From: Bacilli bacterium
Lineage (GTDB): Bacteria; Bacillota_I; Bacilli_A; RF39; UBA660
Assembly (NCBI GenBank): GCA_900771805.1
Contig: CAAGPL010000067.1
Location: 12,764 to 76,763 of the forward strand
Direction of reading: 5' to 3'
DNA: 64,000 bases
Within the stretch, counting starts at the first letter, position 1. The number at the start of each line of letters is the position of its first letter. A program made the translations under genes and the position numbers. Positions 25,686-34,038 of this stretch are shown here, piece after piece. The notes beneath the pieces were generated by a model, which ran no database searches, had not been told where the DNA came from, and saw nothing but the letters and a program-made list of their open reading frames with translations.

Positions 25686-27480
25686 ATAAACCTCCACCAG
25701 AACCAAATGAATCTAATTCTGCTTCTGTTACATTAATATCAATTCTCATTCTTCTACTACCACAAACAAGTAGTGCTTCACCTTGATTATATCTTTTAAT
25801 ACTTTCTTTTTCTTGTTCATTAAGGTCTATTAACATTGCTAAATCTTCAGCTCCCTGCTTTTTAAGACCCATTATCAAATAATAAGAAGCATTATCAAAT
25901 ATAGCCTTTCCTTGAGTTAAAACTGCTTGATCAGCAAAATCAGATGGTTGTTGTGTAATAAGTAATGTACCACTATTATACTTTCTAGCACGTCTTTGTA
26001 TTTGTGCTAAAAAGTCAGCTCCTATTGTATTATTACCAGATAATAATATATGTGCTTCATCTACCATCATTACTGTATTAATAGATCTATCTAAACAGTG
26101 ACTCCATGCATATTTTAATATATTAAAGAAAAGTGCATTTCTTATATTTTCATCTGCATTCATTAAGTCTCTTATATTAAACACTATAAACTTAGTTTGA
26201 GGATGAATAGTTGTATGACCATCAAAATAGAATTTTAATTCTTTAACAAGAGGTCTTATTTTTAATTCTAATCTTTCTAATATATCTCTTTCATGAGTTA
26301 ATTGATCTCCATAAGCTTCTAATCTTCTTACTAATGTTTCATATAAATCAGAAAATGTTGGATATTGTTCTGATGTTAAATTAGAAAAATCACTTTGAAA
26401 TGATATTCCAAAACGTTGATATGTCATTTGAGCAATTTCACTAAACATAGTTAAAACGTCTTCTGTAATTGTTGGATCATAATACTTCATAAACGCTTTT
26501 AAAAATTGTAATGTTTTAGTAAGAACTGTATATCCTAATCCATTTTTCAAATCTTCTTCATCAGCTTCTAATATTACTTCAAGTGGATTAATCATACCAA
26601 ATTCTCCACCTTTGCCTAAATCTATGAAATCTCCTTGCATACGAGATGCCATTTCTTCAAGTTCTCCTTCTGGATCAATAACAACTGTTTTATACCCATT
26701 TCTTATATAAGTTCTTAATAATAATTTAGCTGCTGTTGATTTACCACTACCTGTTGTACCTAGTATAATCATATTAGCATTATTACGATTAAATTCTTTT
26801 CTTATTTGATATAAAAATTGGTTAAATAATATAACTCCTCCAGAAAAATCAGTTCCCAAAAGACATGATGGTCCTGGATCTTTTAAACTATCAAAAATAA
26901 ACGGATACATAGCTGCTATTGTAGGAGATGTAATTGGTGTTCCAATTTGCTCTTCTATATCTTGTTTAGGAAATATAGGTAAAATTGATTTAAGTACCTT
27001 TCTTTGTTCAAATCTTAAAGGTATTGCTCTTAAATCCATTGCTGATAAATAATTTTTTATTTGTAATTTCTTTTGTTCTAATTGTTCTTTAGAATCAGCT
27101 GTTATAACAATATGCATTTGAAAATCAAAAATTTTAGACTGATTAGTTGTAATCATTTGAATAAAATCATTTAAAGAATCATAATCCTGTCTTAATTGTT
27201 CTTGTGCAGTTTTATCATTTTCTTTTTCATAAGCTGCTTTTAATTCTGCTAACTGCTTATTAAGCATTTTCGACATAACAGAAAATGGTAATGGAATATG
27301 CTTAATAACTACTTTAACGCCTGAATTATTTGTTATATCAGATAAAAAACCAGGACTTATCCATTTAGGATATGAAATAACGGTTAAAATTGTACACCAT
27401 TTATCACTTATTATAAACTCAGATGGTTTAAATTCTAACCCTTTAGGTGCAAGTTCTTTTTTTATATTAATATTTGCCAT
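25684..27480 (-). CDS. VirB4-type conjugation ATPase
   Basis: A 598-residue VirB4/TrsE-family ATPase, the energy module of type IV secretion found on the inner face of the membrane. Walker A GTTGSGKS lies near residue 240, followed by TVVIDPEGELEEMA. Walker B VMMVDEAHILLS lies near 468, then RKYNSGTLLITQQPSDF. The N-terminal part has the VirB4 segment IKHIPLPFSVM. It is shorter than many VirB4 proteins (650-850); part of the usual N-terminal domain seems to be the separate gene just upstream. Its ATG overlaps the previous stop by one base (TAATG), so translation is coupled. Confidence 0.92.
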   Translation of the reverse strand: MANINIKKELAPKGLEFKPSEFIISDKWCTILTVISYPKWISPGFLSDITNNSGVKVVIKHIPLPFSVMSKMLNKQLAELKAAYEKENDKTAQEQLRQDYDSLNDFIQMITTNQSKIFDFQMHIVITADSKEQLEQKKLQIKNYLSAMDLRAIPLRFEQRKVLKSILPIFPKQDIEEQIGTPITSPTIAAMYPFIFDSLKDPGPSCLLGTDFSGGVILFNQFLYQIRKEFNRNNANMIILGTTGSGKSTAAKLLLRTYIRNGYKTVVIDPEGELEEMASRMQGDFIDLGKGGEFGMINPLEVILEADEEDLKNGLGYTVLTKTLQFLKAFMKYYDPTITEDVLTMFSEIAQMTYQRFGISFQSDFSNLTSEQYPTFSDLYETLVRRLEAYGDQLTHERDILERLELKIRPLVKELKFYFDGHTTIHPQTKFIVFNIRDLMNADENIRNALFFNILKYAWSHCLDRSINTVMMVDEAHILLSGNNTIGADFLAQIQRRARKYNSGTLLITQQPSDFADQAVLTQGKAIFDNASYYLIMGLKKQGAEDLAMLIDLNEQEKESIKRYNQGEALLVCGSRRMRIDINVTEAELDSFGSGGGL

Positions 27481-28025
27481 TATGCCAACACCGTCCCAAA
27501 TTCAGTTTTTTCTCCGCCATTTAAGAAATTATCTAATATACTTCTTAAATCATCATTATTAGCTTGGCTAGATGCAAGCCCTGCATTAGCTAAACCATTT
27601 ATCATAAGCCTTATTTTCTTTTGTATCATATCAACATTCTTATCTTTAAATAGGAAATAGAACTCAACATCAGAAACATTATCATTAAAATCCTCAGCCT
27701 TACTTAAATCTTGATTAATAAGCTTTCTTATAACTGGATTTTGAGCACTGTTATACATCATTTGAAGTTCAGCTATATATACTGATATATCAACTGGTCT
27801 ATCTGCTATAACAAGCCAAAATTCAAAATCAAGGGTGTTATAAAAGTCCTTTAATCCATCTATAACACCAAATTGTTCATTTTCCTCCATAATAAATATG
27901 TTTTTAGGTGCAACCTTAACACCTGCAACCTTAAACCCACTATCAAGTTCTATCATATTATTAATAATAGCCTTAACAGGAACAAAACTTTCAGTAGTAG
28001 AACTATTTGTACTCATCTTTAGCAC
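27480..28025 (-). CDS. TrsD-like / VirB4 N-terminal-like T4SS protein
   Basis: A 181-residue cytoplasmic protein between prgI and virB4. It contains FYNTLDFEFWLVIADRPVDIS, which resembles the region of VirB4 N-terminal domains where a strand and an SRPVD-type loop occur, and DVEFYFLFKDKNVDMI. In staphylococcal conjugative plasmids trsD occupies this place before trsE (virB4). The likely role is a partner of the VirB4 ATPase. The start is ambiguous: GTG at 28025 or ATG at 28016, both inside the prgI 3' end, with AAAGGATGG in front. I could not find a catalytic motif. Confidence 0.65.
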   Translation of the reverse strand: MLKMSTNSSTTESFVPVKAIINNMIELDSGFKVAGVKVAPKNIFIMEENEQFGVIDGLKDFYNTLDFEFWLVIADRPVDISVYIAELQMMYNSAQNPVIRKLINQDLSKAEDFNDNVSDVEFYFLFKDKNVDMIQKKIRLMINGLANAGLASSQANNDDLRSILDNFLNGGEKTEFGTVLA

Positions 28026-28320
28026 ACCATCCTTTCCAAATTAATTGATTTTTATCTTTAAAGTAAAAATTACGTACATTTCCTAAAATGCATAAAACAT
28101 TATGATAATTAGGTATTGGTAAAACTAAAAATGCACAAGTAAGAAATGGTAATAAAACTAATACCCCTATATATATATTACTTGGTTGAAATATAGCAAA
28201 CATTAAAAATGTAATAAATGTTCCTATCCCAAGTATTATTAAATCAATAGGTCTAAAAATATTAAATATCAATTGCCCTCTTTTAGAATTAGCTGCTATT
28301 AAATATTGTCCATTATTCAT
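28003..28320 (-). CDS. PrgI-family (VirB3-like) T4SS membrane protein
   Basis: A 105-residue protein with two adjacent membrane helices (about 24-44 and 48-70), a short cytoplasmic N-terminus and a charged tail with NFYFKDKNQLIW. This matches the PrgI/TrsC family, which occupies the VirB3 place next to VirB4 in Gram-positive conjugation systems. AAGGGGA precedes the ATG. Its end overlaps the start of the next gene by 23 bases, a sign of translational coupling. Confidence 0.82.
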   Translation of the reverse strand: MNNGQYLIAANSKRGQLIFNIFRPIDLIILGIGTFITFLMFAIFQPSNIYIGVLVLLPFLTCAFLVLPIPNYHNVLCILGNVRNFYFKDKNQLIWKGWCAKDEYK

Positions 28321-28340
28321 AAATTATTTTCCCCTTTTTA

Positions 28341-30935
28341 TTATTTTTTATCTTCCATACTTTTATCATATTTATTCTTTGCCTTGGATGCCTTAGTACT
28401 AATGATATCTTTAATTTCCTGAAATTTAATCATAGAATTTGGATCTGCAGGATTATATGTTTTACCATCAATTTTAACCTCATATGGATTTTCTTTTGAA
28501 CCTGAAATTTTTCCATCATCATCAATTTTATATACTTCAGTTGTTTTAAATTTGTTTTCATATTCTTCAGCATTAGATTTCCATGCATCAAGTTGTTTCT
28601 TAGACTCTTCACATTTTTCTCTAAATTCAGTTATGCCTGTCTGATTCTCTATTTGATTTTTAACTGATATAGCATTAGTATAATTTTGTTTTTCTTTATT
28701 GATTTCTGTAAGAAGGTTATTCGAATTTGTAACTGCTTCTTTATATTGTGTATTATAAGATGCTAATCTATTTTGTTCTTCAGGTGTCAATTTAGAATAT
28801 TCTTGATTTGATAAAAATTGATAATCACTATTACCTTTTATTTTTAATATAGTATTATTAACATCATCTCTTTGCTTAACAAGAGATTCCGTTTTTAGAA
28901 TAGTGTTTTGTGCATTTTGATAATCACTATTAACACTCAATTTTTGTGTAGCGTCATTTAATGCTCCCATTGCATCTGTATAATTTTTAGACGCAACATT
29001 TATTTGCTGTAAACTATTTTCATAAGCATGTATATCTTTTTCAACATTACTTGCAACAACAGATTTAATTGCTAGTTTACCTTTCAAATCCATATTTTGT
29101 AAAGCATAATCTGCTGCTGAGTTTGCTATGACTTTTCCACTAGTATCAATAACCTGACCACTTCCATTTAATGAAATTTTTCCCATTGACCCATTTACCA
29201 TGTTAGTACCGATTTGTTCAAAAGCACCTAATTCTGTAGTAGCATTTCCAATTGCCTGATTTATTTCTTTATCACCTCTAGGGTTAACATAAACATTTTC
29301 ACCATTAGGACCTTTAACCTTTAATCTATCCCCATCAGCACCTAAAGGAACATTATTCTTATATAATTTTTTAGCTTCAGCTAAATTTTCAGCCAATTCT
29401 TTTCTTTTTTGTATTGCTTCTTGAGTGTTTCCTATTTTTTCATTATAACCTTTAGCAGATAGTTTGGATTTTTCTTTAAATTTTTCGTTTAAACTTTTAG
29501 CATCTGGATTAATATTCATTCTTCCAGCCATGTAACCTTTTCCTAAATCTTTTAAAACACCTTCAGAATTTTGTCCCCAATTTTCTGCTCTCGAATTTTT
29601 TGCTGCTGCTCTTCCAGCCTTCCATAAACTTTGTTTTTCCAAGCCGGAATTAGGGTTCTTTTTCGATATCTTATTTGCTTTATGTGCTTCTTTCATAGCA
29701 CCAACTCTTGCTGCAGTATTTCTTACTCTATTACCTAAAAAGTTTTTACCTTTTTGTGCACCAAATTTTTTAGCACTTTCTAATCCTTTACTTGCTAATC
29801 CTCCAGCTAAGGCCATACCACCTAATTTTTTGCCTATTCCAAGGCCACCTAAACCTGCATCACTAACTCCTATCATATCACCTAACCATTTTGGAGCTTT
29901 TTTTGCAAATATTAATATTGATATTATCATTAATAATTTTAAAAGTCCTTTAGATTGATTTATATCAAATAAAGCATCCATTTTTGATATAAATAATAAC
30001 ATTAAACAAACTATAACAATTTTTATAAATAAATTTACATATGTCTTAGCACATGCACTCACCCATTTTTTAAATGGCCCATTACTTGATGATTTTGGAT
30101 CTATATAAGTCACTATAAATAAAGGTGACAAAATTTCTAAAGCAACTAATTCAACAGATCTAACACCTATATCTATTGCAAAACTAAGTAAAACATATGT
30201 TATAAAAAGTCCCACTATTAATGTTACAAACGGGATATAATTGTATACATAAACTGTTTCACCATCAACTTTTTCAAATGTTCCTATATATGCAGTAAGT
30301 GTTTTTATACTAACATCATTATTATAAGCACTTATTGCATACTGACATTCAGTTCCGCATTTTTCGTTATGTAAATATCCGCCAGTATCAGTGAACTCAT
30401 TTGCCTTTATCAATGCACTATCTGGTTTTATTAAAGACCTAACAGCTATATCCTTTATTGTTTTTCCAGGATTACCAGATATATCGGATGGAGATTTGCT
30501 AGACCCTTTTTCCGGAACTAAATTAACTCCAATTAAAACTTTGGAAATATAATTTCCGCCAACTACTTGTTCTTGAACTTGTCTTGATAAATCAAATAGA
30601 AATGGAACAACTATAAACAAAGAAACTGTAATTACAAGATTTATTAAAACATTTCCAAAGCCAGTTTTCTTTTCTGTTAATTTTTCAGGATTTATAATTG
30701 CATTTACTAAAATAATAGCAACTTTAAACAAAGCAAAAATTCCAATTATAATATAGCAATTTTTAGAAATTGAAGAAGCTATTTCAGCTACTTTTGTTCC
30801 ATCAAATGCATTAGCTGCATTTATCATTAAATTATAAGAATCATCTATAAAGGTTAATCCAATTGAATCTATCCAAATAAATAGTTTTCTAAGAAGTCCC
30901 CATATATCTGCTAAAAAATCTAATAAAATAAACAT
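28341..30935 (-). CDS. VirB6/TrbL-like channel protein with long coiled-coil tail
   Basis: An 864-residue protein. Residues 1-370 hold about seven membrane helices with an extracellular loop containing two cysteines (KCGTECQYA), typical of the VirB6/TrbL polytopic channel subunits of type IV secretion. Residues 370-440 are glycine- and basic-rich (GLGGLGIGKKLGGMALAGG), followed by about 420 residues of predicted coiled coil and helix in the cytoplasm ending KNKYDKSMEDKK. Extended tails of this kind are known in VirB6 and its relatives. AAGGAGG lies before the ATG. It sits 20 bp before prgI. Confidence 0.82.
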   Translation of the reverse strand: MFILLDFLADIWGLLRKLFIWIDSIGLTFIDDSYNLMINAANAFDGTKVAEIASSISKNCYIIIGIFALFKVAIILVNAIINPEKLTEKKTGFGNVLINLVITVSLFIVVPFLFDLSRQVQEQVVGGNYISKVLIGVNLVPEKGSSKSPSDISGNPGKTIKDIAVRSLIKPDSALIKANEFTDTGGYLHNEKCGTECQYAISAYNNDVSIKTLTAYIGTFEKVDGETVYVYNYIPFVTLIVGLFITYVLLSFAIDIGVRSVELVALEILSPLFIVTYIDPKSSSNGPFKKWVSACAKTYVNLFIKIVIVCLMLLFISKMDALFDINQSKGLLKLLMIISILIFAKKAPKWLGDMIGVSDAGLGGLGIGKKLGGMALAGGLASKGLESAKKFGAQKGKNFLGNRVRNTAARVGAMKEAHKANKISKKNPNSGLEKQSLWKAGRAAAKNSRAENWGQNSEGVLKDLGKGYMAGRMNINPDAKSLNEKFKEKSKLSAKGYNEKIGNTQEAIQKRKELAENLAEAKKLYKNNVPLGADGDRLKVKGPNGENVYVNPRGDKEINQAIGNATTELGAFEQIGTNMVNGSMGKISLNGSGQVIDTSGKVIANSAADYALQNMDLKGKLAIKSVVASNVEKDIHAYENSLQQINVASKNYTDAMGALNDATQKLSVNSDYQNAQNTILKTESLVKQRDDVNNTILKIKGNSDYQFLSNQEYSKLTPEEQNRLASYNTQYKEAVTNSNNLLTEINKEKQNYTNAISVKNQIENQTGITEFREKCEESKKQLDAWKSNAEEYENKFKTTEVYKIDDDGKISGSKENPYEVKIDGKTYNPADPNSMIKFQEIKDIISTKASKAKNKYDKSMEDKK

Positions 30936-30945
30936 AAAAACCTCC

Positions 30946-31986
30946 TTATAAACAAAGATCTAATCCAAAAAATCCTAAAATCGTACTAATAATAAGAGGT
31001 AGAAATAATAATAACATAGTTGCTATAACTCTCTTTAGTGCATTATTTGAAGCTTTTTTTATCATATCTTGATCCGAACTAAATACAGCCTTTAAAAAAT
31101 CTATAGTAATCATAACCATTAGTAAAATAGGAGCTGCTATAACAAAATATTTCCAATATTTTTTTATAAATTCTCTCAATGAATCATCGCACTCAAGTTT
31201 TTGACTTGCATTAATTTTAACACCATCACCATTAGTCGTACCAGGCATATAATAATTGTTAGTTGCACCAACAACACTAGAATTTTTTTCATATGTATCC
31301 TCTAAATCGCCACCATTATTAATGGTATCGTTAACTTTTTCAGATATATCAAAAGGTAATATAAGTTCGTAATTTCCACCAAAATTCCCTTCTTCATTTC
31401 CATTTTTTCCATGAGAATAAATAGTATCAAAATTAATTTTTAAAGTGCCTTCTAACATATCCGGATTATCTACTGCTAAACTAAAATTTATTTGAGCATA
31501 TGTTTGATCAACTTTACCAGTACCTAAATCGCCCCTTCTTTGATTCAACTGAATTGTCCCTTCACAATCTCCAGCAGATATAGTAATCTTATCATTTGTT
31601 TTGTGACTTGCAGCTTGCGCTATATAGGTTGTAGTATTAAAAATACCATTTTTATTAAGTTTAATAATTTCCTTTTTTAATTTTTTACTATCTCCTGCAT
31701 TTAAAATTCTTCCAGATACTAATTCTCCTTTTTCATCTTTATCTGACTTATCAGTACTTATATTATTAGTAGAATATGCACTAACTTTAAATGTTACTTT
31801 TAAATTATTTGGACACGTTAAGTAAAAATCCCTTGTACTATCATCTCTAGTTATATTTCCACCTGTAATTACATCAGATGGAAAACTTCCTAAAACTTGA
31901 GAAGCCTTTACATCATTTATATTGAGAAATAAAATTAAATTAAATATCATAAAAAATAAAATAAATTTATTCAAATTTTTCACCAT
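30946..31986 (-). CDS. Secreted ectodomain fused to a VirB2-like two-helix module
   Basis: A 346-residue protein. A signal peptide (FILFFMIFNLILFLNI, cleavage near VKAS) leads to an ectodomain of about 225 residues, probably beta-rich, with two cysteines (CPNNL and DCEGT). The C-terminus has YWKYFVIAAPILLMVMITID, then FLKAVFSSDQDMIKKASNNA and a second helix ATMLLLFLPLIISTIL. That helix-basic loop-helix pattern equals the pilin-like protein of the next gene upstream and Gram-positive VirB2-like proteins. The ATG at 31986 has GAGGTGATTTTA in front; the earlier GTG is part of that site. The ectodomain may be an adhesin or pilus-tip part; this is inference. Confidence 0.75.
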   Translation of the reverse strand: MVKNLNKFILFFMIFNLILFLNINDVKASQVLGSFPSDVITGGNITRDDSTRDFYLTCPNNLKVTFKVSAYSTNNISTDKSDKDEKGELVSGRILNAGDSKKLKKEIIKLNKNGIFNTTTYIAQAASHKTNDKITISAGDCEGTIQLNQRRGDLGTGKVDQTYAQINFSLAVDNPDMLEGTLKINFDTIYSHGKNGNEEGNFGGNYELILPFDISEKVNDTINNGGDLEDTYEKNSSVVGATNNYYMPGTTNGDGVKINASQKLECDDSLREFIKKYWKYFVIAAPILLMVMITIDFLKAVFSSDQDMIKKASNNALKRVIATMLLLFLPLIISTILGFFGLDLCL

Positions 31987-32090
31987 TAAAATCACCTCAT
32001 ACCATTATTCATATAGTTATTTTACCATACCCTAGATAAAAAAAAAACATTATTAACTAAATTAGTTTAAATTTTCTATTCTTTTTTTAT

Positions 32091-32121
32091 AAAAAAAGAA
32101 TAGAAATAATAATCTATTCTT
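32091..32121 (-). terminator. Attenuator after the first T4SS pilin gene
   Basis: AAGAATAG (32096-32103) pairs with CTATTCTT (32114-32121), with seven T after it on the minus strand. A second, overlapping 28-bp perfect palindrome spans 32076-32103, so three CTATTCTT-type arms can pair in alternative ways. This could set pilin output above that of downstream genes. Confidence 0.7.
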
Positions 32122-32126
32122 AGTTT

Positions 32127-32456
32127 TTAATATTTTAATATTTCAGAAATTGAGTCATTATGGTGAGTTTTCCAACAAGTTTTCCAATCATCTGCACCAA
32201 TTAATCCAGTTATTGTAGTAACTAAAAGTGGAATTAAAAATACAATTATTGCTGCAATTAATCTTTTTACTAACACTTTTTGATTCTTTTTTATATCATC
32301 CTCTTTACCAGCTATAACTGCTTTAACTAAATCAATTGTACCTAATAAAATCAATATTATTGGTACTGCCCATTGAATTATTTTAAGAACAAAACCAACT
32401 ATTGCAATAATATTTGCCATATCAGTTGTACATATAGTATTATCTAAAATAAACAT
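32127..32456 (-). CDS. VirB2-like pilin/membrane subunit
   Basis: A 109-residue protein with two membrane helices (about 14-38 and 66-88) joined by a basic loop IDLVKAVIAGKEDDIKKNQKV. This arrangement fits the VirB2/TrbC-like small subunits common at the start of Gram-positive T4SS operons. No signal peptide is apparent before the first helix, and cysteines occur at both ends (CTTD, CWKT). It is the first gene of the operon, with a very strong AGGAGGAG site and a good promoter, and is followed by an attenuator; all suit an abundant structural subunit. Confidence 0.75.
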   Translation of the reverse strand: MFILDNTICTTDMANIIAIVGFVLKIIQWAVPIILILLGTIDLVKAVIAGKEDDIKKNQKVLVKRLIAAIIVFLIPLLVTTITGLIGADDWKTCWKTHHNDSISEILKY

Positions 32457-32484
32457 ATCTTTCTCCTCCTATCTTTATATTTCA

Positions 32485-32513
32485 ATATTAAACTATTTTT
32501 TATTGTTTGTCAA
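32485..32513 (-). promoter_or_regulatory. Main promoter of the T4SS operon
   Basis: Minus strand TTGACA (32513-32508), 17-bp spacer, TAATAT (32490-32485), 29 bp before the pilin gene start. It is divergent from the thioredoxin-like gene, whose -10 is probably TATAAT at 32576-32581. Confidence 0.75.
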
Positions 32514-32620
32514 TTAATATAATAAATTTAAAATATAAATATACAAAAAATGTTAAGTTTAAAATATTTTATTTGTATAATAATTAAATAAGTGATAAAA
32601 TTATTTTAGGTGATGTATTA

Positions 32621-33037
32621 ATGAAAAGAATTTTAAAATTAAGTATATTTTTACTTACTATCGTTATGTTAGTTTGTGGATGTGTAAAGAAAAGTCATAT
32701 TAAAGAGATTAATTTAGATGAGTTTAAGAAAAAAATAGAAAATAAAGAAAGTTTTGCAATTTATATTGGTAATGAAGGTTGCTCACATTGTATAAGTTAT
32801 AAACCTGTACTTGAAAAAGTTTTAAATAAATATGATATTGATATATATCATATAGATAATAGTAAATTAAGTAGCAGCGAATATGCTGAGTTTAGAAAAT
32901 ATATAAATATTTCTGGAACTCCTACCGTTTGCTTTATAACTAATGGTGAAGAAGAAACCACATTAAATAGAATAAGTGGTGAAGTATCATTAGAAACTAC
33001 TATAGAAAGATTTAAAAGTAATGGTTATATAAAGTAG
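32621..33037 (+). CDS. Thioredoxin-like membrane lipoprotein
   Basis: A 138-residue lipoprotein. The signal ends in VCGC (lipidated Cys20). A thioredoxin fold follows with the redox motif CSHC near residue 55 and the cis-proline block GTPTV near 106. It should act outside the membrane as a thiol oxidoreductase. It faces away from the T4SS operon across a shared promoter gap, and several T4SS and wall proteins here have paired cysteines, so disulfide formation in them is a plausible but untested role. AGGTGAT precedes the ATG. Confidence 0.85.
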   Translation: MKRILKLSIFLLTIVMLVCGCVKKSHIKEINLDEFKKKIENKESFAIYIGNEGCSHCISYKPVLEKVLNKYDIDIYHIDNSKLSSSEYAEFRKYINISGTPTVCFITNGEEETTLNRISGEVSLETTIERFKSNGYIK

Positions 33038-33062
33038 AAAGTTTAAAACTTTCTACTTTTTT
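33031..33062 (+). terminator. Terminator of the thioredoxin-like gene
   Basis: AAAGTAGAAAGTTT (33031-33044) pairs perfectly with AAACTTTCTACTTT (33046-33059), and a T run follows. It includes the stop codon. Confidence 0.85.
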
Positions 33063-33070
33063 ATTATATA

Positions 33071-33100
33071 AAAAAGGAAAAACATAATTATTTTTCCTTT
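33071..33100 (-). terminator. Terminator of uppS
   Basis: AAAGGAAAAA and TTTTTCCTTT pair around an 8-nt loop that holds the uppS stop codon, with TTTTT on the minus strand. Confidence 0.75.
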
Positions 33101-33798
33101 ACTCCACCAAATCTTCTATCTCTTTTATTATATGAATCAAGTGCTTTATCAAATTCTTTTTCATCAAAATCAGGCCACAAAGTATCTGTAAAATAAAGCT
33201 CAGAATAAGCCATTTGCCAAAGCATAAAATTACTTATTCTATATTCACCTGATGTTCTTATCATTAAATCTATAGGTGGTAAATCATTAAATAAATATTT
33301 ATTAAACATATCTTTGTTAATATCTTTTATATCTATATTTCCATCTAATACTTCTTTTGATATTTTTTTAGTAGCTTCTATTATTTCATCTTGACCACCA
33401 TAATTTAAACAAATATTAAATATACCATTTTTATTATCTTTTGTATCTTCCATCATTTTATTCATTTGTTTTATTACTTTATCACTAAGCTTTTCTTTTA
33501 CACCAGAAAATATAACTTTAACATTTTTTTTCTTAACTACTTCAAAATTTTCTTTAAAAGCTTTAATAAAAAGATCCATTAGATAGTCAACTTCTTCTTT
33601 ATCTCTCTTCCAATTTTCTGTTGAAAACGCAAATACACTTAATATTTTAATATGTTTATCATAAACATATTCAGATATTTTTTTTAGTGCTTCAGCTCCT
33701 TTTTTATGACCATTAGTACGTTTTAATCCTCTATTTTTAGCCCATCTTCCATTACCATCCATTATGATAGCTACATGACTCGGAACCTTATATTCCAT
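33088..33798 (-). CDS. uppS: Isoprenyl transferase (undecaprenyl diphosphate synthase)
   Basis: A 236-residue cis-prenyltransferase making undecaprenyl diphosphate, the lipid carrier for peptidoglycan and the glycan genes nearby. IIMDGNGRWAKNRG near residue 11 carries the catalytic Asp. AFSTENWKRDKEEV, NICLNYGGQDEI and LMIRTSGEYRISNF follow, with WPDFDEKEF near the end, all signature blocks. GGAGGTAATAAA precedes the ATG. In most Bacilli cdsA, dxr and rseP follow; here the gene stands alone between terminators. Confidence 0.95.
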   Translation of the reverse strand: MEYKVPSHVAIIMDGNGRWAKNRGLKRTNGHKKGAEALKKISEYVYDKHIKILSVFAFSTENWKRDKEEVDYLMDLFIKAFKENFEVVKKKNVKVIFSGVKEKLSDKVIKQMNKMMEDTKDNKNGIFNICLNYGGQDEIIEATKKISKEVLDGNIDIKDINKDMFNKYLFNDLPPIDLMIRTSGEYRISNFMLWQMAYSELYFTDTLWPDFDEKEFDKALDSYNKRDRRFGGVKEK

Positions 33799-34036
33799 TT
33801 TATTACCTCCAAACTGTCAAATAGAGTATAACATAAATAATAAAATAAATATAGTAAATTTAAATTATTTAAAAGAATAGCAACATCTTATGACGTTATA
33901 AACGAATATGGTTAATAAAATTTATTATAAAATTACCCTTTTTCCATTAAGCTTTTCATTATTTTTTTGTAATAATAATTGTAAAAGATATTTTCTATCT
34001 TTTACTTTTTAAATAAATAAGCACCTTAAATGGTGC
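33799..34036. other. Gene-free 238-bp gap with an orphan plus-strand hairpin
   Basis: No ORF is supported. Near uppS a minus-strand TATACT-like -10 occurs. At 33981-34005 GTAAAAGATA and TATCTTTTAC pair perfectly and are followed by TTTTT on the plus strand, which looks like a terminator for a rightward transcript although no rightward gene precedes it. A small RNA here is possible but no convincing promoter was seen. Confidence 0.35.
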
Positions 34037-34038
34037 TT
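34019..34038 (-). terminator. Terminator of the CpoA-like gene
   Basis: AAGCACC and GGTGCTT pair around six bases, overlapping the stop codon, with a TTATTTATTT tail on the minus strand. Confidence 0.75.

Larger units (their letters stand above)
19169..32456 (-). other. Type IV secretion system gene cluster (nine genes, no relaxase)
   Basis: Nine same-strand genes encode VirB2-like, ectodomain-VirB2-like, VirB6-like, PrgI, TrsD-like, VirB4, wall hydrolase, lipoprotein and VirD4 proteins, in that order from the promoter at 32485-32513. Three internal terminators (32091, 25661, 21556) divide it into sub-units. This is a near-complete Gram-positive T4SS core, but a relaxase, integrase, replication or excision gene, direct-repeat att sites and a VirB8-like gene were not found. 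The flanks are sirA-yneF-lexA and uppS, both chromosomal housekeeping neighbourhoods. Confidence 0.85.

Noticed and set aside
27480..27482. Frameshift splitting one virB4 gene
   Set aside because: The two reading frames meet in a clean TAATG overlap, and separate trsD and trsE genes at this position are normal in Gram-positive systems.
19169..32456. Intact integrative conjugative element
   Set aside because: No relaxase, integrase, excisionase or flanking direct repeats were visible, and both neighbours are housekeeping genes.
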